A stretch of 6,621 nucleotides of DNA from Chitinophagales bacterium (GCA_026786335.1 JAJAYG010000534.1:1-6621); one strand, 5' to 3'; positions 1 through 6,390 are shown, numbered from the stretch's first letter. The notes: generated by a model not told the origin, from the letters alone. Made by a program: numbers and translations.

Positions 1-267
1 GAGTTAGCAGTTGTTTATGAGGCGGTGAGGTTATCGACCGATAAAGAAAGTGCGCAACATGTCAACAATAATTTGAACTTTGAAGTGTCTATTACAGTCT
101 ATCAAAATCTTGAGTACCAGCAAAATTTAAAATTATTCCCGATCTCAATTATTGTTCTCTTCATTCACACTATCAGATATGAAAACATTGAGCCATTGTT
201 ACCGAAACTGAATTTGCTTGTTTCGAAAATTGAGAAGTCAAAAAATCTTTCGCATAGAATAATTTAG
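1..267 (+). CDS. C-terminal part of a PIN-like (DUF5615/VapC-type) protein, possibly degenerate
   Basis: The reading frame is open from the first base of the window to a TAA at 265-267, so the true start is upstream; the internal GTG at 25 is not a convincing start. The 88 visible residues end in a segment that I recognise from small PIN-like proteins: a motif of the form NLEYQQNL, then a hydrophobic strand (FPISIIVL), then RYENIEPLLPKL and a short basic tail. In such proteins the residues just before NLxYQQN are usually Thr-x-Asp-Lys, with the Asp thought to belong to the acidic nuclease site. Here they read Thr-Val-Tyr-Gln, so the acidic residue appears lost. PIN-like proteins of this kind are often toxins paired with a small antitoxin gene; any such partner would lie outside the window. 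Family assignment is from memory of the pattern and is tentative. The frame is intact, but it could be a decaying gene. Confidence 0.45.
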   Translation, partial: ELAVVYEAVRLSTDKESAQHVNNNLNFEVSITVYQNLEYQQNLKLFPISIIVLFIHTIRYENIEPLLPKLNLLVSKIEKSKNLSHRII

Positions 268-321
268 AACAGCGCAGCAAAAAAAAAGAGCAAAGCTATC
301 TTTTCCATTCACCTTCCTACG

Positions 322-353
322 AACAATACCATACTTATTTGGTATTGTTTTGT
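322..353 (+). terminator. Hairpin between convergent genes, terminator-like for the rightward gene
   Basis: A perfect 9-bp inverted repeat, AACAATACC (322-330) and GGTATTGTT (341-349), encloses a 10-base loop. On the + strand it runs straight into TTGTT, giving a short T-rich tail. The stem is A/T-rich with only three G-C pairs, so it would be a weak terminator. It sits 54 bases after the stop of the leftmost gene and immediately beyond the stop of recF. On the minus strand no T run follows directly, so termination of recF here is less likely. Confidence 0.45.
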
Positions 354-1429
354 TAAATGCTCCAGTGCTCAAATTCTTTATTCGTCTGCCCGCTAAATTT
401 ATTTATTCGCTCTTCATTGGTATCAGTAATAAACACCTGCCCGAAACCATTTGATGAAATAAGTTTTAAAATATTTTCAGATCGCTGTTCATCTAATTTA
501 TCAAACAAGTCATCTAATAAAAGAAGAGGGGTTTCATTTTTTTCGGCTGCAATAATTTCAAACTGTGAAAACTTTAATGCCATCAAAAAACTTTTCTTTT
601 GCCCTTGCGATCCAAATTTTTTGAGCGACCTGGTATTCAGGAAAAAATCAAAATCATCTTTGTGTATGCCTTCATTGGTGCGCTGTGTTGCAACATCTTT
701 TGCTGTTGATCGCTTCAATGCATCTAATAAATTTTCTTTACTGCAAACAGAATTATAAGTAGCAGTAACCTTTTCTTTTTGGTTTGAAAGCAGTTCGTAT
801 TTCTTTTCAAGCAATGGAATCATGCTGCTGAAATATTTTTGTCTCATGGAAAAAATATTTTTTCCCGATGCAGCCAATTGCTCATTGTATGATTCCAGTA
901 ATGCATGATCTACATTTCTGTTCTCTGCAAACTTCTTTAAGGCGGCATTGCGCTGTTGTAAAACTTTATTGTAAGCCACTAAATTCTCAAGATAGGTGTG
1001 ATCGATTTGCGAAATAGTATTGTCAATAAACCTTCGGCGCTCTTCACTTCCTTCATCAATTAATAGCTGATCATCGGGTGTAATCATTACAACCGGTATT
1101 AAACCTACATGATCAATAATGCGCTGATAAACGACACTGTTTTTTGCCAATTCTTTTTTGCCGCCCTGCTGATAAACATTGGTTATGTTTAGTTTTTCTT
1201 CATTCCCAAAATCACCTTCGAGCCTGAAGAAATTTTTTGTATGCATCACCGAATTCAAGTCAATGCTATGGAAATAACTTTTTCCCAAACACAAATAATG
1301 GATTGCATCGAGCACATTGGTTTTGCCTGCTCCATTGCTGCCGGTAATAAAATTTAACGCCGGAGAAAAAGCGAATTTTTCCGATTTGTAATTCTTAAAG
1401 TTTGTAAGGGTAAGTTGATTCAGATACAC
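353..1429 (-). CDS. recF: DNA replication and repair protein RecF
   Basis: RecF is a cytoplasmic SMC/ABC-type ATPase. It binds gapped DNA and, with RecO and RecR, helps load RecA on single-stranded gaps. The 358-residue length is normal for the family. The N-terminus MYLNQLTLTNFKNY is the typical RecF opening. The Walker A loop GSNGAGKT lies at residues 30-37. The ABC signature FGSQGQKKS lies near 272-280, and Walker B LLLLDD at about 302-307 is followed by the D-loop FDKLDEQR. All ATPase motifs are intact. The start is GTG (1427-1429): no in-frame ATG lies upstream, and the family alignment begins exactly here. There is no evident Shine-Dalgarno sequence, as expected for Bacteroidota. The gene is divergent from pdhA and convergent with the leftmost gene. 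The DUF721 gene often found beside recF in this phylum is not seen next to it. Confidence 0.97.
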   Translation of the reverse strand: MYLNQLTLTNFKNYKSEKFAFSPALNFITGSNGAGKTNVLDAIHYLCLGKSYFHSIDLNSVMHTKNFFRLEGDFGNEEKLNITNVYQQGGKKELAKNSVVYQRIIDHVGLIPVVMITPDDQLLIDEGSEERRRFIDNTISQIDHTYLENLVAYNKVLQQRNAALKKFAENRNVDHALLESYNEQLAASGKNIFSMRQKYFSSMIPLLEKKYELLSNQKEKVTATYNSVCSKENLLDALKRSTAKDVATQRTNEGIHKDDFDFFLNTRSLKKFGSQGQKKSFLMALKFSQFEIIAAEKNETPLLLLDDLFDKLDEQRSENILKLISSNGFGQVFITDTNEERINKFSGQTNKEFEHWSI

Positions 1430-1440
1430 AGATATGGCGC

Positions 1441-1473
1441 TTTGTGGCCTTTTAACATTTCTTATTAAATTCG
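1441..1473 (+). promoter_or_regulatory. Candidate pdhA promoter of the Bacteroidota type
   Basis: TTTG at 1441-1444 is followed, 21 bases later, by TAAATTCG at 1466-1473. This fits the Bacteroidota pattern TTTG-N19-21-TAnnTTTG with one mismatch in the -7 box. Transcription would begin around 1480, leaving a leader of roughly 50 bases ending in a purine-rich stretch before the ATG at 1531. The assignment is by pattern only. Confidence 0.5.
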
Positions 1474-1502
1474 CACCCTCTGTTTATAGCCGGTGGCGAT
1501 AA

Positions 1503-1510
1503 CAAAAGTA
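1503..1510 (-). promoter_or_regulatory. Candidate recF promoter, -7 element
   Basis: On the minus strand this reads TACTTTTG, a full match to the Bacteroidota -7 consensus TAnnTTTG, about 73 bases before the recF GTG. No clear TTTG or TTG lies 19-21 bases further upstream, where the sequence is a pyrimidine-rich run, so the -33 half is weak. It lies inside the predicted leader of the divergent pdhA transcript. Confidence 0.35.
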
Positions 1511-1530
1511 ATAAAAGAAAGAAACGAAAA

Positions 1531-2565
1531 ATGCAGGTAGCAGAATTAAAAACCAAAGCAAAGCCATCGAAAACCGATCAAGTGTTTTCGAAGGAGCAAT
1601 ATCTTCAATGGTATGAAGTAATGGTTCGTATTCGCAAATTTGAAGAGCGTGCCGGGCAGCTTTATGGAATGCAAAAGATAAAAGGATTTTGCCATTTGTA
1701 TATAGGTCAGGAAGCAGTGGCTGCTGGAACAGTTTCAGCTCTTACTGAAAATGATTCAATGATAACTGCCTATCGCGATCATGGTTTGGCCTTATCAAAA
1801 GGAATTACTTCAAATGAATGCATGGCTGAATTATTTGGCAAGTCAACAGGGTGTACAAAAGGCAAAGGTGGCTCCATGCATTTCTTTTCAAAAGAAAAAA
1901 AATTTTTAGGCGGGCATGGAATTGTGGGAGCTCAAATTCCTTTGGGTGCAGGAATAGCATTTGCAGAGAAATATAACAACACCGGAAATGTGTGTGTTTG
2001 TTTTTTTGGAGATGGTGCAGCAAGGCAAGGTGCATTGCACGAAACATTTAATATGGCAATGCTTTGGAAATTGCCTGTGATTTTTATTTGCGAGAATAAC
2101 TTTTATGCAATGGGAACATCTGTTGAAAGATCCAGCAATGTAACAGACATCAGTAAATTAGGATTAGGCTTTGATATGCCTTCATTTCAAATTGATGGAA
2201 TGAAATGCGAAACAGTTCACAATGCAATTGCCGAAGCTGCTGCGAATTGCAGAGCTGGCAATGGCCCCACATTTTTAGAGATAAGAACTTATCGCTATAA
2301 AGGACATTCAATGAGTGACCCTGCTAAGTACAGATCAAAAGATGAAGTAGAAGAGTACAAACAGAAAGACCCGCTTGAAACAACTGCAGAAAGCATTGTT
2401 AAAAATAAATTTGCAACACAAGAAGATTTGGATGCAATTACCCAAAAAATTGTAAGTGAAATTGATGCATGTGTAAAATTTGCAGAGGACTCACCTTACC
2501 CCGATGCAGCTGAACTTTATACTGATAATTATTCGCAACCCGATTATCCGTTTATCATGGATTAA
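1531..2565 (+). CDS. pdhA: Pyruvate dehydrogenase E1 component, alpha subunit
   Basis: This is the thiamine-diphosphate-dependent alpha subunit of E1. With the beta subunit it decarboxylates pyruvate and passes the acetyl group to lipoyl-E2, linking glycolysis to the TCA cycle. The thiamine diphosphate motif is clear: GDG at residues 160-162 and NN at 189-190. Other family signatures are FCHLYIGQEA (53-62), YRDHG (81-85), GKGGSMHFF (111-119) and YRYKGHSMSDP (254-264). The last matches the active-site loop that carries the regulatory serine in mitochondrial E1 alpha; no kinase is suggested here. The 344-residue length and the opening KEQYLQWYEVM resemble Bacteroidota E1 alpha, and the IKGF and GHSMSDP motifs favour pyruvate over branched-chain 2-oxoacid dehydrogenase. 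The ATG at 1531 follows an A-rich leader without Shine-Dalgarno. The E1 beta and E2 genes are not adjacent and must lie elsewhere. Confidence 0.95.
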   Translation: MQVAELKTKAKPSKTDQVFSKEQYLQWYEVMVRIRKFEERAGQLYGMQKIKGFCHLYIGQEAVAAGTVSALTENDSMITAYRDHGLALSKGITSNECMAELFGKSTGCTKGKGGSMHFFSKEKKFLGGHGIVGAQIPLGAGIAFAEKYNNTGNVCVCFFGDGAARQGALHETFNMAMLWKLPVIFICENNFYAMGTSVERSSNVTDISKLGLGFDMPSFQIDGMKCETVHNAIAEAAANCRAGNGPTFLEIRTYRYKGHSMSDPAKYRSKDEVEEYKQKDPLETTAESIVKNKFATQEDLDAITQKIVSEIDACVKFAEDSPYPDAAELYTDNYSQPDYPFIMD

Positions 2566-2626
2566 TCAGATTTTATTCTCAATACATTTTTTAATTAAAC
2601 AAACAATAACCAAATAATTTTTTACA

Positions 2627-3313
2627 ATGAAAGAAGCAGAAGAAGAAAAAACAATCCCACAGAATATTGAGATGAGTTTGAGCAATTTTGAACATTGGGT
2701 TGAACAAAATAGTAAGATGCTCACCTATGTGGTTGGTGGATTGTTTGCAGTAGTTGCAGCATATTTTGGGTTCATGAAATTTTATCTCGAACCAAAAAAT
2801 GCAGAGGCAAATAATCAGATTTTTATGGCTCAGAAATGGTTCGGAAACGATTCGCTCAATCTTGCTTTAAATGGGGATGGAAATTTTCCGGGATTTCTTT
2901 CTATTGTGGATGATTATAAATGGACCGATGCTGCAAACCTTTCTCACTATTACCTTGGCGTAATTTATTTGAGGCAAGGAAAATTTCAAGATGCCATTGA
3001 TGAACTCAAAGATTTTTCGGGGAAAGATAAATTGGTAACCAACATGGCTTATGGCGCAATTGGCGATGCTTATTCTGAATTAGGAAATAATGATGATGCT
3101 GTTGACTACTATAAGAAAGCTGCTTATCATTTCGAAAATGAACTCACTACTCCCATCTTTTTAAAGAAAGCAGGAATGTTACTTGAAGTAGAAAAGAAAG
3201 GAACCGAAGCTATTAAATTGTATCAGGATATTAAAAGCAAATATCCTAATTCAACTGAAGGCAGAGATATGGATAAGTACATTGCAAGGGCAGAAGGGGT
3301 AACAAAAAGTTAA
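2627..3313 (+). CDS. Membrane-anchored tetratricopeptide-repeat protein (YfgM/BamD-like architecture)
   Basis: The 228-residue product has a charged, Glu/Lys-rich cytoplasmic start, one hydrophobic helix at about residues 32-50 and a long helical C-terminal part, so it is probably an inner-membrane protein with its TPR domain in the periplasm. At least three TPR-like helix pairs are visible. The first is near 102-131 (YYLGVIYLRQGKFQDAIDEL), the second near 138-168 (AYGAIGDAYSELGNNDDAVDYY) and the third near 177-207, ending in LYQDIKSKYPNS. The layout resembles YfgM, which works with the periplasmic chaperone network near the translocon, but that role is an inference. In other Bacteroidota a protein of this type lies close to recF and ribH; recF is nearby here, with pdhA in between. 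It starts 61 bases after pdhA with no terminator visible between them, so co-transcription is plausible. Confidence 0.8.
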   Translation: MKEAEEEKTIPQNIEMSLSNFEHWVEQNSKMLTYVVGGLFAVVAAYFGFMKFYLEPKNAEANNQIFMAQKWFGNDSLNLALNGDGNFPGFLSIVDDYKWTDAANLSHYYLGVIYLRQGKFQDAIDELKDFSGKDKLVTNMAYGAIGDAYSELGNNDDAVDYYKKAAYHFENELTTPIFLKKAGMLLEVEKKGTEAIKLYQDIKSKYPNSTEGRDMDKYIARAEGVTKS

Positions 3314-3323
3314 TTGATAATTC

Positions 3324-3354
3324 TTGCACTCAGCATCTGAAATAATTAATATTG
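3324..3354 (+). promoter_or_regulatory. Candidate promoter overlapping the start of the DUF3179 gene
   Basis: TTG at 3324-3326 is followed by 20 bases and then TAATATTG at 3347-3354, one mismatch from the Bacteroidota -7 consensus. The last three bases of the -7 box are the apparent TTG start codon of the lipoprotein gene, so the promoter and that start codon cannot both be used on one transcript. Chance matches are common in A/T-rich DNA. Confidence 0.3.
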
Positions 3355-4368
3355 AATAATAAAATTCCTTTCAAAATCCTGCCGATTGCATTGGCAGGAT
3401 TTATTTTTTTCTCCTGCACTAATACTTCATCGGTAGAAAAAAGAAATTCAGATAGCATAGCTATGAGCGAAGATTCTCTGATTCAAAAACAATTTGAATT
3501 GTCTGAAATGAAAACCAATTGGAACAAACATGCTGTTGCATTGGATTCAATTCATGATGGTGGCCCGGGAAAAAATGATATTCCTGCAATTGATTTCCCC
3601 GAGTTTGTGAATGTTACCGATGCGCACCGTTTTCTTACAGAACCCGATTTTGGAATTTTGATTAACCGGGATGGACAACAAAAATTTTACCCTCTTAAAA
3701 TTCTTAACTGGCATGAAGTGGTTAATGATGTTTCGGGTAATTTGCCAGTAGCAATTACCTTTTGCCCCTTGTGTGGTTCTGCTATTGTCTATAACAGAAT
3801 TGTAGATGGTGATACATTGCTTTTTGGCGTAAGCGGAAAATTATTTGAATCGAATATGGTAATGTTTGATGAAAAAACTGAAAGCCTTTGGAGCCAGGCA
3901 ATGGGTGAATCAATTGCCGGTGATTTAACCGGAAAGAAATTACAATTGGTGAACTCGGCAATTATTTCATTTGAAGATTTGCTAAAGCTTTATCCTGCTG
4001 CTAAAGTGCTTAGTATTAATACCGGCTATGAAAGAAATTATAATGAGTATGCCTATGCAGATTATAACAATAATGATGAGTTGTATTTTCCTGTGAGCAA
4101 AAAGAGCAATCAGTTTGAAAACAAAGACATAGTTTATGCTGTGCGAACAGCAAATTTATCGGTAGCTTTTTACTGGAAAGATTTATTGAAATACCAAAGT
4201 GCAACAGTAAATACAACCGATGGAACTGTAGTTGTAAAAGTGGAAAATTTTATTCCCGTTGCTGTTATCAAAGAATCGGGTAAGGAACTTAATGGGTATT
4301 TCAGCTACTGGTTTAGTTGGTATGCCGTAAATGGTGAAAATGGAATTGTGTGGAATAGCAAAAGGTGA
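3352..4368 (+). CDS. DUF3179 domain-containing lipoprotein
   Basis: The 338-residue product starts with a basic, hydrophobic signal peptide ending in FFSC, with Cys22 as the likely lipidated residue, so it should be exported and anchored to a membrane. The body matches DUF3179, a family of unknown function. Its hallmark segments are NRDGQQKFYPLKIL (about 104-117), NWHEVVND (119-126), ITFCPLCGSAIVYNR (134-148), FGVSGKLFESNMVMFD (157-172) and ESLWSQAMGE (177-186). His121, Cys138 and Cys141 are conspicuous and could form a metal or redox site, which is inference only. The start is taken as TTG (3352): an in-frame TAA lies at 3343-3345, and the next in-frame ATG (residue 38) would remove the signal peptide and lipobox. 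It begins 38 bases after the TPR gene and converges with the DinB-like gene, only 9 bases apart. A terminator-like hairpin lies within its first codons. Confidence 0.88.
   Translation: MNNKIPFKILPIALAGFIFFSCTNTSSVEKRNSDSIAMSEDSLIQKQFELSEMKTNWNKHAVALDSIHDGGPGKNDIPAIDFPEFVNVTDAHRFLTEPDFGILINRDGQQKFYPLKILNWHEVVNDVSGNLPVAITFCPLCGSAIVYNRIVDGDTLLFGVSGKLFESNMVMFDEKTESLWSQAMGESIAGDLTGKKLQLVNSAIISFEDLLKLYPAAKVLSINTGYERNYNEYAYADYNNNDELYFPVSKKSNQFENKDIVYAVRTANLSVAFYWKDLLKYQSATVNTTDGTVVVKVENFIPVAVIKESGKELNGYFSYWFSWYAVNGENGIVWNSKR
3374..3410 (+). terminator. Intrinsic-terminator-like hairpin inside the signal-peptide codons of the DUF3179 gene
   Basis: A perfect 10-bp inverted repeat, AAATCCTGCC (3374-3383) and GGCAGGATTT (3393-3402), has a 9-base loop and is followed by A and seven T residues (3404-3410). 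Five of the ten pairs at the top of the stem are G-C. This is the classical shape of a rho-independent terminator on the + strand. It starts 60 bases after the TPR gene stop, the usual place for a terminator of that operon, yet it lies within codons 8-20 of the lipoprotein gene. It may be an attenuator, a true terminator upstream of a later start, or a coincidence of signal-peptide coding. Confidence 0.55.
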
Positions 4369-4377
4369 AACTTGGTA

Positions 4378-4911
4378 TTATTTACTCTTGCTTTTATTTA
4401 GATATCTTTCTTTGATAACATTTAAGTGATGTCTTTCGTGACCGAGTGTAACATAAAGCAAGGCGCGAACACTCATCAATTTCTTGCTTGCAATACCAGT
4501 ACACAAAAACATTTCATCCGTGAGATTACTGTATAGCTGAATGCTGGCTTCGCGAATTGCATCATATTCTTTTAGCAGTGATTTTACTTTTCTGGCATCA
4601 GCTTTACTTGCAGGTGCCCATTCATTTTCTTCAAACCCCGGTAATTCATTTTTGTCATTTCTTGAAAATTGCAATGCACGAAAAGCAAAAACTCTTTCAG
4701 TATCCATCATGTGCAACAACATTTCTTTGATGCTCCATTTCCCTTCTTCATAGCGAAACTTTAATTCTTTTTTTGAAAGCCCCGAAATTAACTTCACTAC
4801 TTCCTTTCTGCTGGCAAGCAATCCTTTTACAGGTTCGTCGTCTTTTACCAGGTCAATGTATTTTTGTAAGTGGGATGCATATTCATCAGGATTAGGTCTA
4901 GCGATTTTCAT
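4378..4911 (-). CDS. DinB-superfamily (DinB_2-like) four-helix-bundle protein
   Basis: This 177-residue product matches the DinB-like fold, a four-helix bundle that usually binds a divalent metal through three histidines. Several members are thiol transferases or damage-inducible proteins. Counting from the ATG at 4911, the family pattern is visible: KWSIKEMLLHMMDTERVFAFR (about 58-78) with His67, and a C-terminal helix TLGHERHHLNVIKERY (155-170) with His158 and His162 in an H-x3-H arrangement. The metal triad therefore looks intact. A GTG 21 bases upstream (4932) would add seven residues, MFLKKCN. I prefer the ATG because MKIARPNPDEY is a natural family start and because a promoter-like sequence overlaps the GTG. 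The substrate is unknown. Despite the name it is unrelated to DNA polymerase IV. It lies 70 bases downstream of the metallophosphoesterase on the same strand. Confidence 0.87.
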   Translation of the reverse strand: MKIARPNPDEYASHLQKYIDLVKDDEPVKGLLASRKEVVKLISGLSKKELKFRYEEGKWSIKEMLLHMMDTERVFAFRALQFSRNDKNELPGFEENEWAPASKADARKVKSLLKEYDAIREASIQLYSNLTDEMFLCTGIASKKLMSVRALLYVTLGHERHHLNVIKERYLNKSKSK

Positions 4912-4931
4912 ATTACATTTTTTTAGGAACA

Positions 4932-4939
4932 CAAGGGTA
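4932..4939 (-). promoter_or_regulatory. Candidate -7 element for the DinB-like gene
   Basis: On the minus strand this reads TACCCTTG, one mismatch from TAnnTTTG, 20 bases before the ATG at 4911. A TTTT at 4961-4964 lies at the right spacing (21 bases) for a weak -33 element. If active, it would allow transcription independent of the upstream phosphoesterase gene and would place the alternative GTG start inside the promoter. Confidence 0.3.
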
Positions 4940-4962
4940 AGAATAAAATTTGAAATATTGAA

Positions 4963-4989
4963 AACTTAAGATTGATGCAACTTAAGATT
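4963..4989. repeat. Pair of 11-bp direct repeats containing CTTAAG
   Basis: AACTTAAGATT occurs at 4963-4973 and again at 4979-4989, separated by five bases (GATGC), so the period is 16. Each copy contains the palindrome CTTAAG. The right-hand copy overlaps the last codons and stop of the metallophosphoesterase; the left-hand copy touches the possible -33 region of the DinB-like gene. It could be a small operator or a chance duplication. Confidence 0.5.
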
Positions 4990-6241
4990 TCACCAGTTGA
5001 ATTACTGTTATCTCCGGAGGGATTCCAACTCTTCCATTATATGCAAGAAATCCCAGCCCCCTGTTTATATAGAGCGATTGATGCGCTTGCTGATAAAGTC
5101 CAGCCCATTGCTTGTAAATAAATTTCGCCGGACTCCATTTGAATCCCGGAATTTCTACACCGAATTGAAAGCCATGAGTGTGTCCGCTGAACGTTACATC
5201 TATATCGTTGTATGATTTTGTTACCTCACCATTCCAATGCGATGGGTCATGCGATAAGAGCAATTTTGTTTTTGCATTTTCTGTTCCTTCAAGAGCTTTC
5301 TTTAAATCACCATAGGTTTGAAATCTGCCTGTGTTACTCCAATTCTCTACGCCAATTATAGCAAGTTGATTTTCTTCATTACCCAACAATACATTTTGAT
5401 TGCGCAACAATTTCCAGCCCATGCGTGCATGAATATCTTCCAGCAACTTCAAGTTATCTGCTTTTGCTTTGGGCGAATCCCAACTCATATAATCACCATA
5501 ATCATGATTACCGAAAATGGAATATACTCCATGCTTTGCTTTCATTTTACCAAATACATCAATGTATTCTAATGCTTCAGTGCTTTCATTATTTACAAGA
5601 TCACCTGTAAAAAAAATAAGGTCAGGATTTTCTTCATTGATCATTTTTACAGCAGCAACCAGTGGATCTTTTCTTGTAAAACTTCCGGAGTGTATATCAC
5701 TCACTTGCACAATTTTTAAACCTTCAAATTCCGCAGGCAAATTTCTTACAGCAATTTTTACTCTGCGTAATTGATAGTTATACGCTGTGCGAACAATACC
5801 ATACACAAACTGAAACAAAAAGAAACCCGAAACAACCAATCCTGTTTGAGTAAGAAACTGAGAGCGGGAAATTCCTTTTTGCGAATTTTCGGTAACTGCA
5901 TTTTTAGTTGAAGTTGTAAAAAAGGTAGTGAGCCATTTTCCACCTCTAATCAAATCATCGATCAATAAAAAAACAATCAGAAATAGTTTTGGAATATAGA
6001 AAACCACGAGTGCTCCTGTTAAATAAACTCTTAAAAGTTTTGGTACTGAATAATATCCAAAGAACGTTGCATACCATATAAACCCGATGCAAATAATAGA
6101 GATACTCCAGTAAATAATTGTTATGATTCGCCTCCATGAAATGTTTGAATTATGCATCACACTTCTTATTGCCTGAAATGCATAGAGATCAATAAGAAAA
6201 AGGAGGGCAGTGGCTACCAACAGCGGAATCATTCGGCTCAT
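4982..6241 (-). CDS. Membrane-bound calcineurin-like metallophosphoesterase (YaeI/YkuE-like)
   Basis: The 419-residue product has an N-terminal membrane part and a C-terminal calcineurin-like phosphoesterase domain. Hydrophobic helices are visible near residues 4-24, 38-60, 70-96 and 132-152. The catalytic domain has every expected metal-binding motif: SDIH (D182, H184), FFTGDL (D214), FGNHDYGD (N245, H246, D247), LLLSHDP (H331) and SGHTHGFQ (H354, H356). It should bind two metal ions and hydrolyse phosphoesters at the membrane. YaeI and YkuE relatives act on lipid or cell-wall-linked substrates, but the substrate here cannot be read from sequence. The ATG at 6241 is used; Met4 is an alternative start. 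It is the first gene of a leftward pair with the DinB-like gene. The 281-base region upstream shows no clear promoter for it. Confidence 0.92.
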   Translation of the reverse strand: MSRMIPLLVATALLFLIDLYAFQAIRSVMHNSNISWRRIITIIYWSISIICIGFIWYATFFGYYSVPKLLRVYLTGALVVFYIPKLFLIVFLLIDDLIRGGKWLTTFFTTSTKNAVTENSQKGISRSQFLTQTGLVVSGFFLFQFVYGIVRTAYNYQLRRVKIAVRNLPAEFEGLKIVQVSDIHSGSFTRKDPLVAAVKMINEENPDLIFFTGDLVNNESTEALEYIDVFGKMKAKHGVYSIFGNHDYGDYMSWDSPKAKADNLKLLEDIHARMGWKLLRNQNVLLGNEENQLAIIGVENWSNTGRFQTYGDLKKALEGTENAKTKLLLSHDPSHWNGEVTKSYNDIDVTFSGHTHGFQFGVEIPGFKWSPAKFIYKQWAGLYQQAHQSLYINRGLGFLAYNGRVGIPPEITVIQLVKS

Positions 6242-6312
6242 TTAATTAATAGGTTGTGGAGGATTAACAAGTTATGACGAAAGAAGTTTACGAATATTTT
6301 GATATGCAGTTT

Positions 6313-6346
6313 TTAAAATTCACTTAGCTTAATAAAGGAATTTTAA
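6313..6346. repeat. A/T-rich inverted repeat in the intergenic region
   Basis: TTAAAATTC (6313-6321) pairs perfectly with GAATTTTAA (6338-6346). After a bulged A, three more pairs (CTT with AAG) can form inside the 16-base loop. No T run follows on either strand, so it is unlikely to be a terminator. It lies 72-105 bases upstream of the metallophosphoesterase start and could be a regulatory site or simply reflect base composition. Confidence 0.4.
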
Positions 6347-6390
6347 CTTGCATCATAAATTATAAAAATCAAATGCTAAAATTTATCTGC

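Noticed and set aside
279..297. Run of nine A followed by AGCAAAGCT as a recF terminator on the minus strand
   Set aside because: The stem is only three base pairs, too short for a terminator despite the T run it gives on the minus strand.
357..758. 133-codon open frame on the + strand
   Set aside because: It lies wholly opposite recF, whose product has all family motifs; the antisense frame has no recognisable domain and is a shadow of recF codon use.
1805..2047. 80-codon frame on the minus strand within pdhA
   Set aside because: It is antisense to the thiamine-binding region of a confident gene and encodes His/Leu/Cys-rich sequence without a domain.
5318..5774. Several 60-85-codon + strand frames opposite the phosphoesterase
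   Set aside because: All overlap the conserved catalytic domain on the other strand; they are mutually overlapping and lack plausible protein character.
6274..6327. 17-codon frame MTKEVYEYFDMQFLKFT
   Set aside because: Very short, no hydrophobic or repeat character, no convincing start signal, and it overlaps the A/T-rich inverted repeat.
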